From NCBI RefSeq assembly GCF_014651715.1, contig NZ_BMXK01000007.1, positions 124,001-188,000 of the forward strand: DNA of 64,000 nucleotides. The letters run 5' to 3'. This DNA comes from Zhihengliuella salsuginis (GTDB lineage Bacteria > Actinomycetota > Actinomycetes > Actinomycetales > Micrococcaceae). This document shows positions 34,365 to 43,377 of the stretch, piece by piece. Position numbers and translations under genes: made by a program. The stretch's first letter is position 1; each line of letters opens with the position of its first letter. The notes under the pieces are model-generated. The model did not search any database. It saw only the letters and a program-made list of their open reading frames with translations, and was not told where the DNA came from.

Positions 34365-35297
34365 CTAGTCGGTCGAGACGATGTGCGTCGTGGTGACGAC
34401 CGTCGCCTGCCCGGCCGCGATGAGACCGTCGACGACCTCGCTGAGCGCGGTCATCGCGTCGTCGACCTCGACCTTGACCGGGTACTGGTGCGCGAGCATC
34501 GACAGCAGCCCGAAGACGGCCTGCTCGGCGGCGGACTTCTCGAGTTCCGGGTCCCAGCCGATGAGGACGTCCGCCGGGGCGTCGAGCCGGTCGGGCTCGT
34601 AGCTGATCGCGAACGCGAGGATCTTTCCGCCCCGGGCCTTCGGCTTGTCGCGCAGGACCACGGAGCCCTTCGCGCCCGTCGCCTCGGAGAGCAGCATGGT
34701 CTGCGCGCGGCCGAGGGTCATGTCGGCACGGTCCCAGTCGTGCACCGCGTTGTAGAAGGCGGTGACCAGCTGGGTGAGCTCGACGGAACCGGTGGCCGAC
34801 TCCTCGAGGGTGAGCCCGTCGTCGCTGAACTCGGGCAGCTTCATGCCGCCCGGCTCGATGACGACGGCGCGGGCGCGCATGATCTGCGACTGGCCGACGG
34901 ACGCGGCGAACCCGGCCGAGGCACCGGCGTCGTTCCCCTCGTCCGTGAAACGGGATTTCAGGGCGCTGACTTCGGACGGGGCACCCTCGCGGCGCAACTG
35001 CCGCAGCAGCTCCGTGGCGATGCCCTGTCGCCGGTGGTCGCGGGCGACCTCGACGTAGAACCAGAGCCGGTCCGGGTGCAGCGACGACTCGAACACGGTC
35101 GCGGCCGCGATCGGGACGCCCTGGTCCTCTGCGACGACGGTGCGCGCCCACGGGTCGTCGTGGCTCGCCCGCAGCATCGTGCGGTCGACGTGGGCCTGCG
35201 GCGTGGCAGGATCCCCCCACACCTGCAGGAGCGCCAGGTCGTCGCCCTCGCGCCACGGACGGTAGGTCAGGTGGTGCAGTCCGGACTGCTCGATCAT
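34365..35297 (-). CDS. GNAT family acetyltransferase, two-domain
   Basis: The 310-residue protein contains two GNAT-like halves. The first has the acetyl-CoA motif as VEVARDHRRQGIATELLRQLRREG (residues 82-105). The second (from about residue 190) is degenerate, with ISYEPDRLDAPADVLIGWD and no clear Q/RxxGxG/A. The layout recalls mycothiol synthase-like proteins, but the substrate is unknown. The ATG at 35297 lies 2 bp after the glyS stop, with GGGAG 7 bp upstream, so it is probably cotranscribed with glyS. Confidence 0.82.
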   Translation of the reverse strand: MIEQSGLHHLTYRPWREGDDLALLQVWGDPATPQAHVDRTMLRASHDDPWARTVVAEDQGVPIAAATVFESSLHPDRLWFYVEVARDHRRQGIATELLRQLRREGAPSEVSALKSRFTDEGNDAGASAGFAASVGQSQIMRARAVVIEPGGMKLPEFSDDGLTLEESATGSVELTQLVTAFYNAVHDWDRADMTLGRAQTMLLSEATGAKGSVVLRDKPKARGGKILAFAISYEPDRLDAPADVLIGWDPELEKSAAEQAVFGLLSMLAHQYPVKVEVDDAMTALSEVVDGLIAAGQATVVTTTHIVSTD

Positions 35298-35299
35298 GC

Positions 35300-36685
35300 T
35301 CAGGCTCCCAGCAGGCGGGCGGCGAGGTAGGACTGGACCTGGTCCAGCGCCACGCGCTCCTGGCTCATCGTGTCGCGCTCGCGGATGGTGACCGCGGCGT
35401 CGTCGAGCGAGTCGAAGTCGAACGTGATGCAGAACGGCGTGCCGATCTCGTCCTGGCGGCGGTAGCGGCGGCCGATGGCCCCGGCGTCGTCGAAGTCGAT
35501 GTTCCAGTGCTTGCGCAGCTTGGCCGCGAGCTCGCGGGCCTGCGGCGAGAGCTGCTCGTTACGGGAGAGCGGGAGCACCGCGGCCTTGACCGGCGCCAGG
35601 CGCGGGTCGAGCTTGAGCACGGTGCGCTTGTCGACGCCGCCCTTCGAATTCGGGGCCTCGTCCTCGGTGTAGGCGTCGACGAGGAACGCCATCATCGAAC
35701 GCGTCAGGCCGAAGGACGGCTCGATCACGTAGGGGACGTAGCGTTCGCCGGTGGCCTGGTTGAAGTAGGAGAGGTCGGCGCCCGAGGCCTCCTTGTGGGA
35801 GTTCAGGTCGAAGTCGGTGCGGTTGGCGACGCCCATGAGCTCGCCCCATTCCGAGCCCTGGAAGCCGAAACGGTACTCGAAGTCGATCGTGCCGGCCGAG
35901 TAGTGCGCCCGCTCGTCCTCGGGGACGTCGAACTGGCGCATGTTCTCCGGGTTGATGCCGAGGTCCAGGAACCAGTTCCAGCAGTCCTCGACCCACTGGT
36001 CGAAGTAGGTCGGCGCGTCCTCAGGGGCGGTGAAGAACTCGATCTCCATCTGCTCGAACTCGCGGGTGCGGAAGATGAAGTTTCCGGGGGTGATCTCGTT
36101 CCGGAAGGCCTTGCCGATCTGGCCGATGCCGAACGGGGGCTTCTTGCGGGACGCGGTGAGGACGTTGGCGAAGTTCACGAAGATGCCCTGAGCGGTCTCC
36201 GGGCGCATGAAGTACAGGCCGGCCTCGCTGTCGACGGGGCCGAGGAAGGTCTTGACCAGGCCGGAGAACATCATCGGGTCGGTGAACTGGCCCTTGGTTC
36301 CGCAGTCCGGGCAGGCGATCTCGCTCATGCCGTCCTTCGGCTCGCGGCCCTTCTTGGCCACGAACGCCTCGATCAGGTGGTCCTCGCGGTGGCGCTTGTG
36401 GCACTGCGTGCACTCGACGAGCGGGTCGGTGAACGTCTTGACGTGGCCGGAGGCCTCCCAGACGGCCTTGGGCAGGATGATCGACGAGTCGAGTCCCACC
36501 ATGTCCTCGCGGCCGCGGACGAAGTTCTGCCACCACTCGCGCTTGATGTTCTCCTTGAGCTCGGTGCCGAGGGGCCCGTAGTCCCAGGCGGAGCGGGAAC
36601 CGCCGTAGATCTCGCCGGCTTGGAAGACGAAGCCGCGCCGCTTGGCGAGGGAGATGACCTGATCGAGCTTGGACTGCGGTGCCAT
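35300..36685 (-). CDS. glyS: Glycyl-tRNA synthetase (single-chain, class II)
   Basis: This 461-residue enzyme charges tRNA-Gly as an alpha2 dimer. It begins [23 protein letters not shown] and has zinc-binding Cys pairs (CTQCHKRH and CPDCGTKG). Motif 2 is [25 protein letters not shown] and motif 3 is [15 protein letters not shown], followed by an anticodon-binding C-terminal domain. The single-chain form is the usual actinobacterial one. ATG at 36685 with AGGAG 8 bp upstream. I found no T-box or glycine riboswitch in the 91-bp upstream gap. Confidence 0.96.
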   Translation of the reverse strand: MAPQSKLDQVISLAKRRGFVFQAGEIYGGSRSAWDYGPLGTELKENIKREWWQNFVRGREDMVGLDSSIILPKAVWEASGHVKTFTDPLVECTQCHKRHREDHLIEAFVAKKGREPKDGMSEIACPDCGTKGQFTDPMMFSGLVKTFLGPVDSEAGLYFMRPETAQGIFVNFANVLTASRKKPPFGIGQIGKAFRNEITPGNFIFRTREFEQMEIEFFTAPEDAPTYFDQWVEDCWNWFLDLGINPENMRQFDVPEDERAHYSAGTIDFEYRFGFQGSEWGELMGVANRTDFDLNSHKEASGADLSYFNQATGERYVPYVIEPSFGLTRSMMAFLVDAYTEDEAPNSKGGVDKRTVLKLDPRLAPVKAAVLPLSRNEQLSPQARELAAKLRKHWNIDFDDAGAIGRRYRRQDEIGTPFCITFDFDSLDDAAVTIRERDTMSQERVALDQVQSYLAARLLGA

Positions 36686-36776
36686 ACATCTACTCCTGGT
36701 GGCGAGGCCGCTGGTTGCGGTCCGCCATGGGGGACAAATACCGACTACACCCTAGCCGAAACACGTCTCGGGGGCC

Positions 36777-37757
36777 TCAGCGGAACTTCAACCCCGACCG
36801 CGGGGCGGCCGCGATGACGACCGCGACCAGCGCGACGAGCGTGCCGAGGACCGTCGTCGCGCTCACCGTCGACCCGGGGACGGGCGCGAGGGCGTCGATC
36901 GCCAGGGAGCCGAGCAGCTGGCCGGCGATGAGGCCGAGGCTGACGACGAGGACTCCGAGGAGGCGCACCAGGACCGCGCCCGCGGCGATGAAGACGATGC
37001 CGAGCGGCCCGCCGATGTACATCCACCAGACGGAGGGCAGGTCGCCGGCCGGCCCGGCGAACGGCAGCATGACGAGGTAGGTCGCCACGAGGGCGATCGT
37101 GCCGATCAGGAAGTTGAAGAACGTCGCCGGCAGCGGGTTGCCGTAGTGGCGGGTCTGGACGCCGTTCATGGCCTGCTGGAAGCCCATCAGCAGGCCGGCG
37201 ACCAGCGGCATCAGCATCGGCCCGACGACGGCGAAGGCCACCCCGCGCTCGGCGAGCGTGGGCCACACGACCCACACGACGCCCGCGAGCGCCAGCAGGG
37301 CGCCGACGAGCCGGGCGGTGCTGACCGGGCGCGGGCCGCCGGGCCCGAAGCCGATCCTGTCCACGAGGAGGCCCGAACCGATCTGGCCGGCGACATTCGC
37401 GACCGTGAAGAGCGCGACGCCGAGGAAGGTGACGACGAGGCCCTGGCTGAGGACGAAGAACGCGCCGAACGCACCCGCGAGCATGTACCACCAGGGGAAC
37501 CGGCCCGCCCGGACGTGGCCGGGCATCTCGCGCAGGCCGCGGCGGCCGACCGGCAGGACGAGGATCACGACCGTCAGCACGAGCAGTCCGACGCCGAACG
37601 AGACGACCGCCGCCCCGATGCCGCTGCCGAGCTCCTCGCCCAGGGCGCCGTTGATGCGCCCCTGCAGCGGCATGGCGCTGCCGGCGACGAGGGCGAGGAA
37701 GAGTCCGAGCGGCAGCGGCAGTGTCCGGTGCTCGCCTTCACGTACGGCAGGTGTCAT
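36777..37757 (-). CDS. DMT family transporter, YdcZ (DUF606) type
   Basis: The 326-residue protein has ten hydrophobic helices in two homologous halves. Each half has a QxxxN-like entry motif (MPLQGRINGALGEELGSGIGAAVVSFGVG in the first, FQQAMNGVQTRHYGNPLPATFFNFLIGTIAL in the second), the DUF606 repeat. The substrate is unknown; it is probably an exporter. ATG at 37757 with AAGAGGA upstream. It diverges from the S4 gene over 83 bp. Confidence 0.82.
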   Translation of the reverse strand: MTPAVREGEHRTLPLPLGLFLALVAGSAMPLQGRINGALGEELGSGIGAAVVSFGVGLLVLTVVILVLPVGRRGLREMPGHVRAGRFPWWYMLAGAFGAFFVLSQGLVVTFLGVALFTVANVAGQIGSGLLVDRIGFGPGGPRPVSTARLVGALLALAGVVWVVWPTLAERGVAFAVVGPMLMPLVAGLLMGFQQAMNGVQTRHYGNPLPATFFNFLIGTIALVATYLVMLPFAGPAGDLPSVWWMYIGGPLGIVFIAAGAVLVRLLGVLVVSLGLIAGQLLGSLAIDALAPVPGSTVSATTVLGTLVALVAVVIAAAPRSGLKFR

Positions 37758-37826
37758 TCGTCCTCTTCCTCTTTTCCGGGCTGGCGGCGCCCTGCGGCCG
37801 GCGGAACCGCGTTCATCCGGCACCCC

Positions 37827-37832
37827 TACACT
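37827..37832 (+). promoter_or_regulatory. -10 element for S4-domain gene, probably leaderless
   Basis: TACACT ends 8 bp before the ATG at 37841. The bases between (GTTTAACC) contain no Shine-Dalgarno. Confidence 0.45.
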
Positions 37833-37840
37833 GTTTAACC

Positions 37841-38074
37841 ATGACGGCAACCGACCCTGAGAACATTTCCATCCGCGACGAATCGATCCGCCTGGGCCAG
37901 CTGCTGAAGCTCGCGAACCTCGTGGAGGACGGCATCGAGGCCAAGGAGCTCATCGAGCACGGGCACGTGCTCGTCAACGGCGAGCCGGAGACCCGCCGCG
38001 GCAAGCAGATCCGCCACGGCGACGCCGTCACCCTCGACCAGACCACCATCACGGTCACCTCGACGACGGCCTAG
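37841..38074 (+). CDS. Small S4-domain RNA-binding protein
   Basis: This 77-residue protein is little more than one S4 domain (IRLGQLLKLANLVEDGIEAKELIEHG, then HVLVNGEPETRRGKQI). The type resembles YaaA/RlbA-like proteins and probably binds structured RNA. Lack of any catalytic domain argues against a pseudouridine synthase. ATG at 37841; the mRNA appears leaderless. Confidence 0.87.
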   Translation: MTATDPENISIRDESIRLGQLLKLANLVEDGIEAKELIEHGHVLVNGEPETRRGKQIRHGDAVTLDQTTITVTSTTA

Positions 38075-38090
38075 GGCCGGCGCCGACGGA

Positions 38091-38744
38091 TCAGCGGGCC
38101 GGGGCCTCGGCCAGGACGCTCTGGCGTAGGAACTCGCAGACGTGGCCCATCTCGGTCGGGTTGATGCTGTGCGCCATGTTCGCGTACATCATCTTGACGA
38201 GCCTGGTGTTGGCGTTCGCCCACTCGTTGGTGAACTCGATCTTGTCCTCCGTGATGATCTGGTCGGCGTCGCCGCGGCCCCAGAACAGCGGGACGGACGC
38301 GGCGGCGACCTCGTCGTCGCGGAAGTAGTCGCTCGGCGTGGGGATCGCGAAGCCGGAGAGGCCGACGACCGCCTCGATGTCGGCCGGGCGGCGGCGCAGC
38401 ACCGACGTCGCCACGGCCATGCCCATCGAGAAGCCGAGCAGCGTCACCGACGTGTGGGCTCCCTTGACGGTGTCGAGCCAGGAGACGACGTCGTCGACAG
38501 CTGCGGTCACGCGTTCGATCGAGTAGTCGGGTTCGTGCAGCAGCGGGAACCAGGTGAACCCCGGGCCCAGCGCGTGCGGGGCCCGGACCGAGACGAGCGT
38601 GAACTCCTCGGGCAGCATCGGCGCGAGGCCGATCAGGTCCCGCTCGTGGGAGAGGTATCCGTGGAACATCACGATCAACGGCGTCCCCGCGCGTTCCGCT
38701 TCTGGCCTGCTCCACACGACTTCCGGGTTCCATGTACTGGTCAT
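38091..38744 (-). CDS. Alpha/beta hydrolase (phospholipase/carboxylesterase type)
   Basis: The 217-residue enzyme has the oxyanion region MFHGYLSHERD, the nucleophile Ser106 in GFSMG, an acidic residue in WGRGDADQII and the catalytic His in MAHSINPTEM. A serine esterase of the YpfH/carboxylesterase type is likely; the substrate is unknown. ATG at 38744. TTCAAT lies 6 bp before it and no Shine-Dalgarno is visible, so it may be leaderless. Confidence 0.85.
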   Translation of the reverse strand: MTSTWNPEVVWSRPEAERAGTPLIVMFHGYLSHERDLIGLAPMLPEEFTLVSVRAPHALGPGFTWFPLLHEPDYSIERVTAAVDDVVSWLDTVKGAHTSVTLLGFSMGMAVATSVLRRRPADIEAVVGLSGFAIPTPSDYFRDDEVAAASVPLFWGRGDADQIITEDKIEFTNEWANANTRLVKMMYANMAHSINPTEMGHVCEFLRQSVLAEAPAR

Positions 38745-38805
38745 GGCCCCATTGAACCACCGCGGGCCGGCCCCGCGGGAAATCGTGAACTCGCGTGGCC
38801 GGACG

Positions 38806-40017
38806 TCACCGGGTGAAGACCGTCCGTTTCAGCACCCCGGAGAGCTGCTCGACGTCGGTGAGGAAGCCGTCGTGCCCGATCGGCGTGCGGATGTACTCGA
38901 CCGGCGGGCAGTTCGGCAGCCGCGAGGCCATGGCCTCGGCCTGCACGGGCCAGTACAGCCGGTCCGAGTCGACGGCGGCGATGAGGAACTCGACGCCGTC
39001 CAGCCCGGCGAGCGCCGCGTCCACTCCCCCGCGCCCCCGGCCGACGTCGTGGCTCATGAGCGCCTCGGTGATGACGACGTAGGCGTTCGCGTCGAACCGG
39101 CCGACGAGCTTCGTGGCCTGGTGGTCGAGGTAGCTCTCGACCTGGTAGCGGCCGCGCTCGAGCGACGCGCTGCCGAGCGGCTCCTCGTCCTGCTGGGCGG
39201 TGCGGCCGAACCGGGCGTCGAACTCGACGTCGGAGCGGTAGGTGATGTGGGCCATGCGCCGCGCGATGCCCAGCCCGGCGACGGGCCCCTCGCCGAATCC
39301 GGCTCTCTCTCCCGGCGTTCTCGCCGGTGCACTGTAGTAGTCGCCGCCGGCGAACGCCGGGTCGAGGCGGATGGCCCGCGTCTGGATCTGCGCGAAGGCG
39401 ATCTGCTCGGCCGTCGACGCCGCGGTCGAGGCGATGGAGACGCACCGGCCCACGCGCTCGGGGAACGTCACGGCCCACTCCAGGGCCCGGGCACCGCCCA
39501 TGGACCCGCCGAGGACGGTGTGCCACGCGTCGACGCCCAGGGCGTCGGCCAGCCGGGCCTCGAGCCGGACCGAATCCCGGATCGTCGTGAACGGGAAGCG
39601 CGAGCCCCACGCCCGGCCGTCCGGCGCGGCGCTGCCGGGCCCGGTCGTGCCGTTGCAGCCGCCCACCATGCCGGGGGCGACGACGAAGTACTTGTCGGTG
39701 TCGACCGTCAGGCCGGGGCCGACGAAGCCGTCCCACCAGCCCGGCTCGCCGCTCGCGCCGCGGGCGACGTGGGTGTCGCCCGTCAGCGCGTGCAGCAGCA
39801 GGACCGCGTTGGAGCCGTCCTCGTCGAGGGTCCCCCACGTCTCGTAGGCGATGTCCATGCGCGGCAGCACGCCGCCGGTCTCGAAGGCGAACTCCCCGGT
39901 GCGCAGCACCCGCAGTGTGCCGTCCGCCGGGACCGCCGGCGCTCCGGCGGCCTCCAGGTGCCCGGCCGTGCCGTGCCGGTCGGCGGCCTGATTGATCGTG
40001 TCGACGTCGCTGCTCAC
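38806..40017 (-). CDS. metX: Homoserine O-acetyltransferase
   Basis: This 403-residue alpha/beta-fold enzyme makes O-acetylhomoserine from homoserine and acetyl-CoA. The nucleophile Ser is in VLGGSMGGARALEW. HALTGDTHVARG and CNGTTGPGS are family blocks, and the C-terminal catalytic Asp/His are in AVDSDRLYWPVQ and TPIGHDGFL. The start is GTG at 40017 by length; the ribosome site is weak (GTGGTGAA). Its product is the substrate of the metY enzyme encoded upstream, and both should be controlled by the riboswitch at 41545-41660. Confidence 0.93.
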   Translation of the reverse strand: MSSDVDTINQAADRHGTAGHLEAAGAPAVPADGTLRVLRTGEFAFETGGVLPRMDIAYETWGTLDEDGSNAVLLLHALTGDTHVARGASGEPGWWDGFVGPGLTVDTDKYFVVAPGMVGGCNGTTGPGSAAPDGRAWGSRFPFTTIRDSVRLEARLADALGVDAWHTVLGGSMGGARALEWAVTFPERVGRCVSIASTAASTAEQIAFAQIQTRAIRLDPAFAGGDYYSAPARTPGERAGFGEGPVAGLGIARRMAHITYRSDVEFDARFGRTAQQDEEPLGSASLERGRYQVESYLDHQATKLVGRFDANAYVVITEALMSHDVGRGRGGVDAALAGLDGVEFLIAAVDSDRLYWPVQAEAMASRLPNCPPVEYIRTPIGHDGFLTDVEQLSGVLKRTVFTR

Positions 40018-40086
40018 TTCACCACTCGTCTTGTCTCCTCGTCCGCCCGCCGGGGCGGGTGGTTCTTGCTGTCCGCCGCGAGGCGG

Positions 40087-40115
40087 GGCCCGTGCCGGTC
40101 CGCCCGGCACGGGCC
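40087..40115 (-). other. Stem-loop between metY and metX
   Basis: A perfect 12-bp GC-rich stem (40087-40098 with 40104-40115) lies 8 bp after the metY stop. It has no U-tract, so it is more likely a processing or stabilising hairpin, or a weak terminator, than a full stop. Confidence 0.5.
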
Positions 40116-40122
40116 GCCGGTG

Positions 40123-41472
40123 TCAGGACACCGCCGCCTGCCGGCCGACAGCCGACTCGGCCGCGGCGAAGCCCGACTCGAGATCCGCCAGGATGTCGTC
40201 GACGTGCTCGATGCCGACGGACAGCCGCACCAGGCCCGGCGTGACGCCGGCGGCGAGCTGCTCCGCCTCGCCCAGCTGGGCGTGCGTCGTCGAGGCGGGG
40301 TGGATGACCAGTGAGCGGACGTCCCCGATATTGGCCACGTGCGAATGCAGTTCCAGGCCGTCGACGAACGCCTGCCCGGCCGCCGCCCCGCCGGCCAGCT
40401 CGAACGAGACGACGGCCCCGGTCCCGCGCGGGCCGTACTTCCGGCCGCGCTCGAACCACGGGCTGGACTCCAGGCCCGCGTACGCGACCCTGACGACGTC
40501 GTCCCGGCCCTCGAGCCACTCGGCCACGGTCTGTGCGTTGGCGACGTGGCGCTCGATGCGCAGGCTGAGTGTCTCCAGGCCCTGGGCGATGAGGAACGCG
40601 TTGAACGGCGCGACGGCGGAGCCGAGGTCGCGCAGCAACTGCACCCGCGCCTTGAGGATGTAGGCCAGGTTCGCCCCGAGCGCACTGCCGACGCCGAGGT
40701 CCCGGGCGAACACCAGGCCGTTGTAGGACTCGTCGGGGGTGTTGAACGTCTCGAACCGCTCCGGGTACTGGGCGTAGTCGAAGCTGCCGCCGTCGACGAT
40801 GACGCCGGCGATCGCGGTGCCGTGGCCGCCGAGGTACTTGGTCGCCGAGTGGATGACGACGTCGGCGCCCCACTCCAGCGGGCGAATCAGGTACGGCGTG
40901 GACAGCGTGTTGTCCACGAGCAGCGGAACGCCGGCCGTGTGGGCGACCCGCGCGACACCCTCGATGTCGAGGACGTCCTGGCGCGGGTTCGAGACGACCT
41001 CGCCGAAGAACGCCTTCGTGTTCTCCTGCACGGCCCCGCGCCACTGCTCGAGGTCGTCCGGGTCGGCCACGAACGTGACCGCGATGCCGAGGCGCTTCAG
41101 CGTGTGCTTGAGCAGGTTCTGGGTGCCGCCGTAGAGACTCGGGCTGGCGACGATGTGGTCCCCGGCCTCGGCGACGTTGAGGAGCGCGAACGTGGTCGCG
41201 GCCTGGCCCGAGGAGAGCAGCAGCGCGCCGACGCCGCCCTCGAGGTCGGCGATGCGCGCCTCGACGGCGTCCGTCGTCGGGTTGCCGATGCGCGTGTAGA
41301 TCGGCTCGAGCTCGGCGAGCGCGAAGCGGGCCGCGGCGCTCTCGGCACTCGGGAACACGAAGGAGGTGCTCTGGTAGATCGGCAGGGCCCGCGCGCCGGT
41401 GGCGTCGTCCGGGGTCTGCCCGGAGTGGATCTGGCGGGTTTCGAACGACCAGGATGCGTTTGGATTGGTCAC
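40123..41472 (-). CDS. metY: O-acetylhomoserine sulfhydrylase
   Basis: This 449-residue pyridoxal-phosphate enzyme of the Cys/Met metabolism family converts O-acetylhomoserine plus sulfide to homocysteine. The PLP lysine is in HSATKYLGGHG. The N-terminal ETRQIHSGQTPD and PIYQSTSFVF, and the length near 430-450 residues, separate MetY from cystathionine gamma-synthase (about 390). GTG at 41472 with GAGGGGAC about 8 bp upstream. It is the first gene after the SAM-IV riboswitch. Confidence 0.94.
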   Translation of the reverse strand: MTNPNASWSFETRQIHSGQTPDDATGARALPIYQSTSFVFPSAESAAARFALAELEPIYTRIGNPTTDAVEARIADLEGGVGALLLSSGQAATTFALLNVAEAGDHIVASPSLYGGTQNLLKHTLKRLGIAVTFVADPDDLEQWRGAVQENTKAFFGEVVSNPRQDVLDIEGVARVAHTAGVPLLVDNTLSTPYLIRPLEWGADVVIHSATKYLGGHGTAIAGVIVDGGSFDYAQYPERFETFNTPDESYNGLVFARDLGVGSALGANLAYILKARVQLLRDLGSAVAPFNAFLIAQGLETLSLRIERHVANAQTVAEWLEGRDDVVRVAYAGLESSPWFERGRKYGPRGTGAVVSFELAGGAAAGQAFVDGLELHSHVANIGDVRSLVIHPASTTHAQLGEAEQLAAGVTPGLVRLSVGIEHVDDILADLESGFAAAESAVGRQAAVS

Positions 41473-41544
41473 AGTGACTGTCCCCTCTTGAACATGGGGT
41501 CGGCCCGCCCGGCCCGTGATGGGGCTGGTCTTCGGGAGGCGTTC

Positions 41545-41660
41545 CCGCGCTTGCCCTGCACCGGTTGGTGCGGGGCCAGGTCTTCACCCGGGGCACCCCA
41601 CCGCGAGTGGAGGGTTGCCGGCCAGCAAACCGGGGTTTCACGCTGGCACTCATGACCTTG
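41545..41660 (-). ncRNA. SAM-IV riboswitch controlling metY-metX
   Basis: On the minus strand the core reads GGTCATGAGTGCCAGC, then CCCCGGTTTGCTGGCCGGCAA, CCCTCCACTCGCGGTGGGG and TGCCCCGGGTGAAGACC. The P1 pair AGGTC (41658-41654) with GACCT (41582-41578) closes it. These are the conserved blocks of the actinobacterial SAM-IV class, which binds S-adenosylmethionine. The 3' pseudoknot region (CCCCGCACC-N3-GGTGCAGGG, about 41577-41556) follows. The aptamer ends about 70 nt before the metY GTG, so high SAM should shut off homocysteine synthesis. The exact boundaries are approximate. Confidence 0.88.
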
Positions 41661-41751
41661 TCCCACCAGTGTCGGCGAAGCGCCGCCGCTCCGCAACTTC
41701 GCGGCCGCACGACGGGCGCGGAAACGACTTCGAGCGAAACACTCCTGCAAG

Positions 41752-41765
41752 TTAGGGCAGCCTAA
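41752..41765. promoter_or_regulatory. Palindrome upstream of SAM-IV leader
   Basis: TTAGG-GCAG-CCTAA is a perfect 5-bp inverted repeat about 90 bp upstream of the aptamer, in the region between metY and the divergent VOC gene. It overlaps TAGGCT and TAACTT, either of which could be the metY -10. It may be an operator. Its 4-bp spacer does not fit the canonical 19-bp IdeR/DtxR box. Confidence 0.3.
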
Positions 41766-41801
41766 GTCGAGACGCATCTCACAAAGTGCCATCATGAGCA
41801 C

Positions 41802-42449
41802 ATGATGAGGTTGGACCATGTTTCTTACGCTTGCGGACAAGACGGACTGACGGCCACGGCCGAGCGGGTCGCCGAAACTCTGGGCCTCGAGTCCGTGAAG
41901 GGCGGTATCCACCCCCGGTTCGGCACCCGGAACGTTATCTTCCCGATGCAGCACAACCAGTACCTCGAGGTTGTCGAGGTGCTGGACCACCCGGCGAGCG
42001 ACAAGGCGCCGTTCGGCCAGGCCGTGCGCGCCCGCTCGGAGGCCGGCGGCGGCTGGATGGGGTGGGTCGTCGCCGTCGACGATCTCGCACCGTTCGAGCA
42101 GCGGCTCGGCCGCGACCGCGTCCCCGGCAACCGGAAGTTCCCGGACGGCCAGGAGCTCACGTGGCAGCAGATCGGCATCAAGGGGCTGATCGCCGACCCG
42201 CAGGTCCCCTACATGATCCAGTGGGACGAGGGGGCCGAGAAGCTGCACCCGTCGCAGGCCCTGGCGGAGCCCGAGGGCCAGATCGCCCAGATCTCGATCG
42301 CCGGTTCCAAGGACCGCGTGGCCGAGTGGCTGGGCCAGCCGGAGAAGTCCCCGCTGGGCGACGTCACGGTCGACTGGCAGGCGCCCAACGGCACCCCCGG
42401 CATCATGTCGGTCTCCTTCATGACCCCGCACGGCCTCGTCATCCTCTAG
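41802..42449 (+). CDS. VOC-fold (glyoxalase-like) protein
   Basis: The 215-residue protein begins MRLDHVSYACGQDGLTATAERVAETLG and contains FGTRNVIFPMQHNQYLEVVEVLDHPA and MIQWDEG, the pattern of Glyoxalase_3-like VOC proteins. A conserved His/Glu pair could bind a metal, but no specific reaction can be assigned. ATG at 41802, with CATCAT 6 bp before it and no Shine-Dalgarno. Followed by a strong hairpin shared with the convergent CPBP gene. Confidence 0.8.
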   Translation: MMRLDHVSYACGQDGLTATAERVAETLGLESVKGGIHPRFGTRNVIFPMQHNQYLEVVEVLDHPASDKAPFGQAVRARSEAGGGWMGWVVAVDDLAPFEQRLGRDRVPGNRKFPDGQELTWQQIGIKGLIADPQVPYMIQWDEGAEKLHPSQALAEPEGQIAQISIAGSKDRVAEWLGQPEKSPLGDVTVDWQAPNGTPGIMSVSFMTPHGLVIL

Positions 42450-42473
42450 GCCCGCTGCGCACCACGCCGCCAC

Positions 42474-42507
42474 CGGTCCCCGGCACGCCCGTCCGTGCCG
42501 GGGACCG
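42474..42507. terminator. Bidirectional hairpin between convergent genes
   Basis: A perfect 14-bp stem (42474-42487 with 42494-42507) with a CCCGTC loop lies between the VOC gene (+) and the CPBP gene (-). Neither side has a U-tract. Confidence 0.65.
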
Positions 42508-42531
42508 CTGCGTCCGGGCGCCCTCCCGGGG

Positions 42532-43377
42532 TCAGGCGCCGATGCCGATCGCGCTGCCGAAGAGCGCGTAGCCGACGAACCCCGCGGCGTCGAGAAGGGC
42601 GTGCGCGACGACGAGCGGCATCACGCGCGGCTGGCCGCGGTCCACCCCCCGCTGGTAGAGCCACCCGAACACGAGCCCCATGGCCACGTTCCCGAGGAAC
42701 GGCCCGATCCCCTGGTACAGGTGGTAGCTGCCGCGCAGCAGGGCGGAGGCGACGATGATGCTCCACGCACCCCACGCCCCGCGTCCCCACCCGAGCCGGC
42801 GCAGGTGGTGGAACAGGAACCCCACCACGACGACCTCCTCGAGCACGCCGTGCCTGACGGCCGAGAGCAGCAGCACCGGGATCGTCCACCAGTGGTCGTC
42901 GAGGTTGGCGGGAACGATCGCGGTGGTCACGCCGAGTGCGCGTCCGGCCGCGTAGACGCCGAGCGTGCCCACGCCGATGGCGGCGAACAGCGCGGAGCCG
43001 ACGCCGGCGTCGTACCCGATGCTGGCGGGCACCGAGCGGCCCGGGCGCCGCACCCCGAACCCGAGCGTCCGGAACGGGCTGCGCCCGGTGAGCGCGAACA
43101 GGAGATAGAGCGCGAGGGCGACCGGCACCAGGGCGAAGACGATGTCGAGCAGCTGGTAGGTCAGGTCGAAGCCGGGGCGCTCGGCGAGCGAGCGGTTCAT
43201 GCTGGTGGTCTGGTCCCCGAGCGGGGCGCGCGTGAGCTTGTCGAGCAGGCTGACCACCGAGTAGACGGCGGACTGGCCGAGCGAGAGGCCCAGCACGAGG
43301 GCGATCTCGACCCGCAGCCGCACCCGTCCGGCTCGGGTGGGCACGGGTGCTGGTTCGAGGTTCGCTGTCCGGCTCAT
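42532..43377 (-). CDS. CPBP family intramembrane metalloprotease
   Basis: This 281-residue protein has about eight hydrophobic helices and the Abi/CPBP motifs near the C-terminal half: EEVVVVGFLFHHLRR (motif 1, without the usual Arg), RGSYHLYQG (motif 2) and HALLDAAGF (motif 3 with His and Asp). Homologues are membrane proteases or processing enzymes; the target is unknown. ATG at 43377 lies 7 bp after TACCAT, so the gene is probably leaderless. It shares its promoter with the APH gene on the other strand. Confidence 0.85.
   Translation of the reverse strand: MSRTANLEPAPVPTRAGRVRLRVEIALVLGLSLGQSAVYSVVSLLDKLTRAPLGDQTTSMNRSLAERPGFDLTYQLLDIVFALVPVALALYLLFALTGRSPFRTLGFGVRRPGRSVPASIGYDAGVGSALFAAIGVGTLGVYAAGRALGVTTAIVPANLDDHWWTIPVLLLSAVRHGVLEEVVVVGFLFHHLRRLGWGRGAWGAWSIIVASALLRGSYHLYQGIGPFLGNVAMGLVFGWLYQRGVDRGQPRVMPLVVAHALLDAAGFVGYALFGSAIGIGA

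Noticed and set aside
41752-41765. IdeR/DtxR iron box
   Set aside because: The half sites match TTAGG/CCTAA, but the 4-bp spacer does not fit the 19-bp consensus with its inner TTAGGCTAA.
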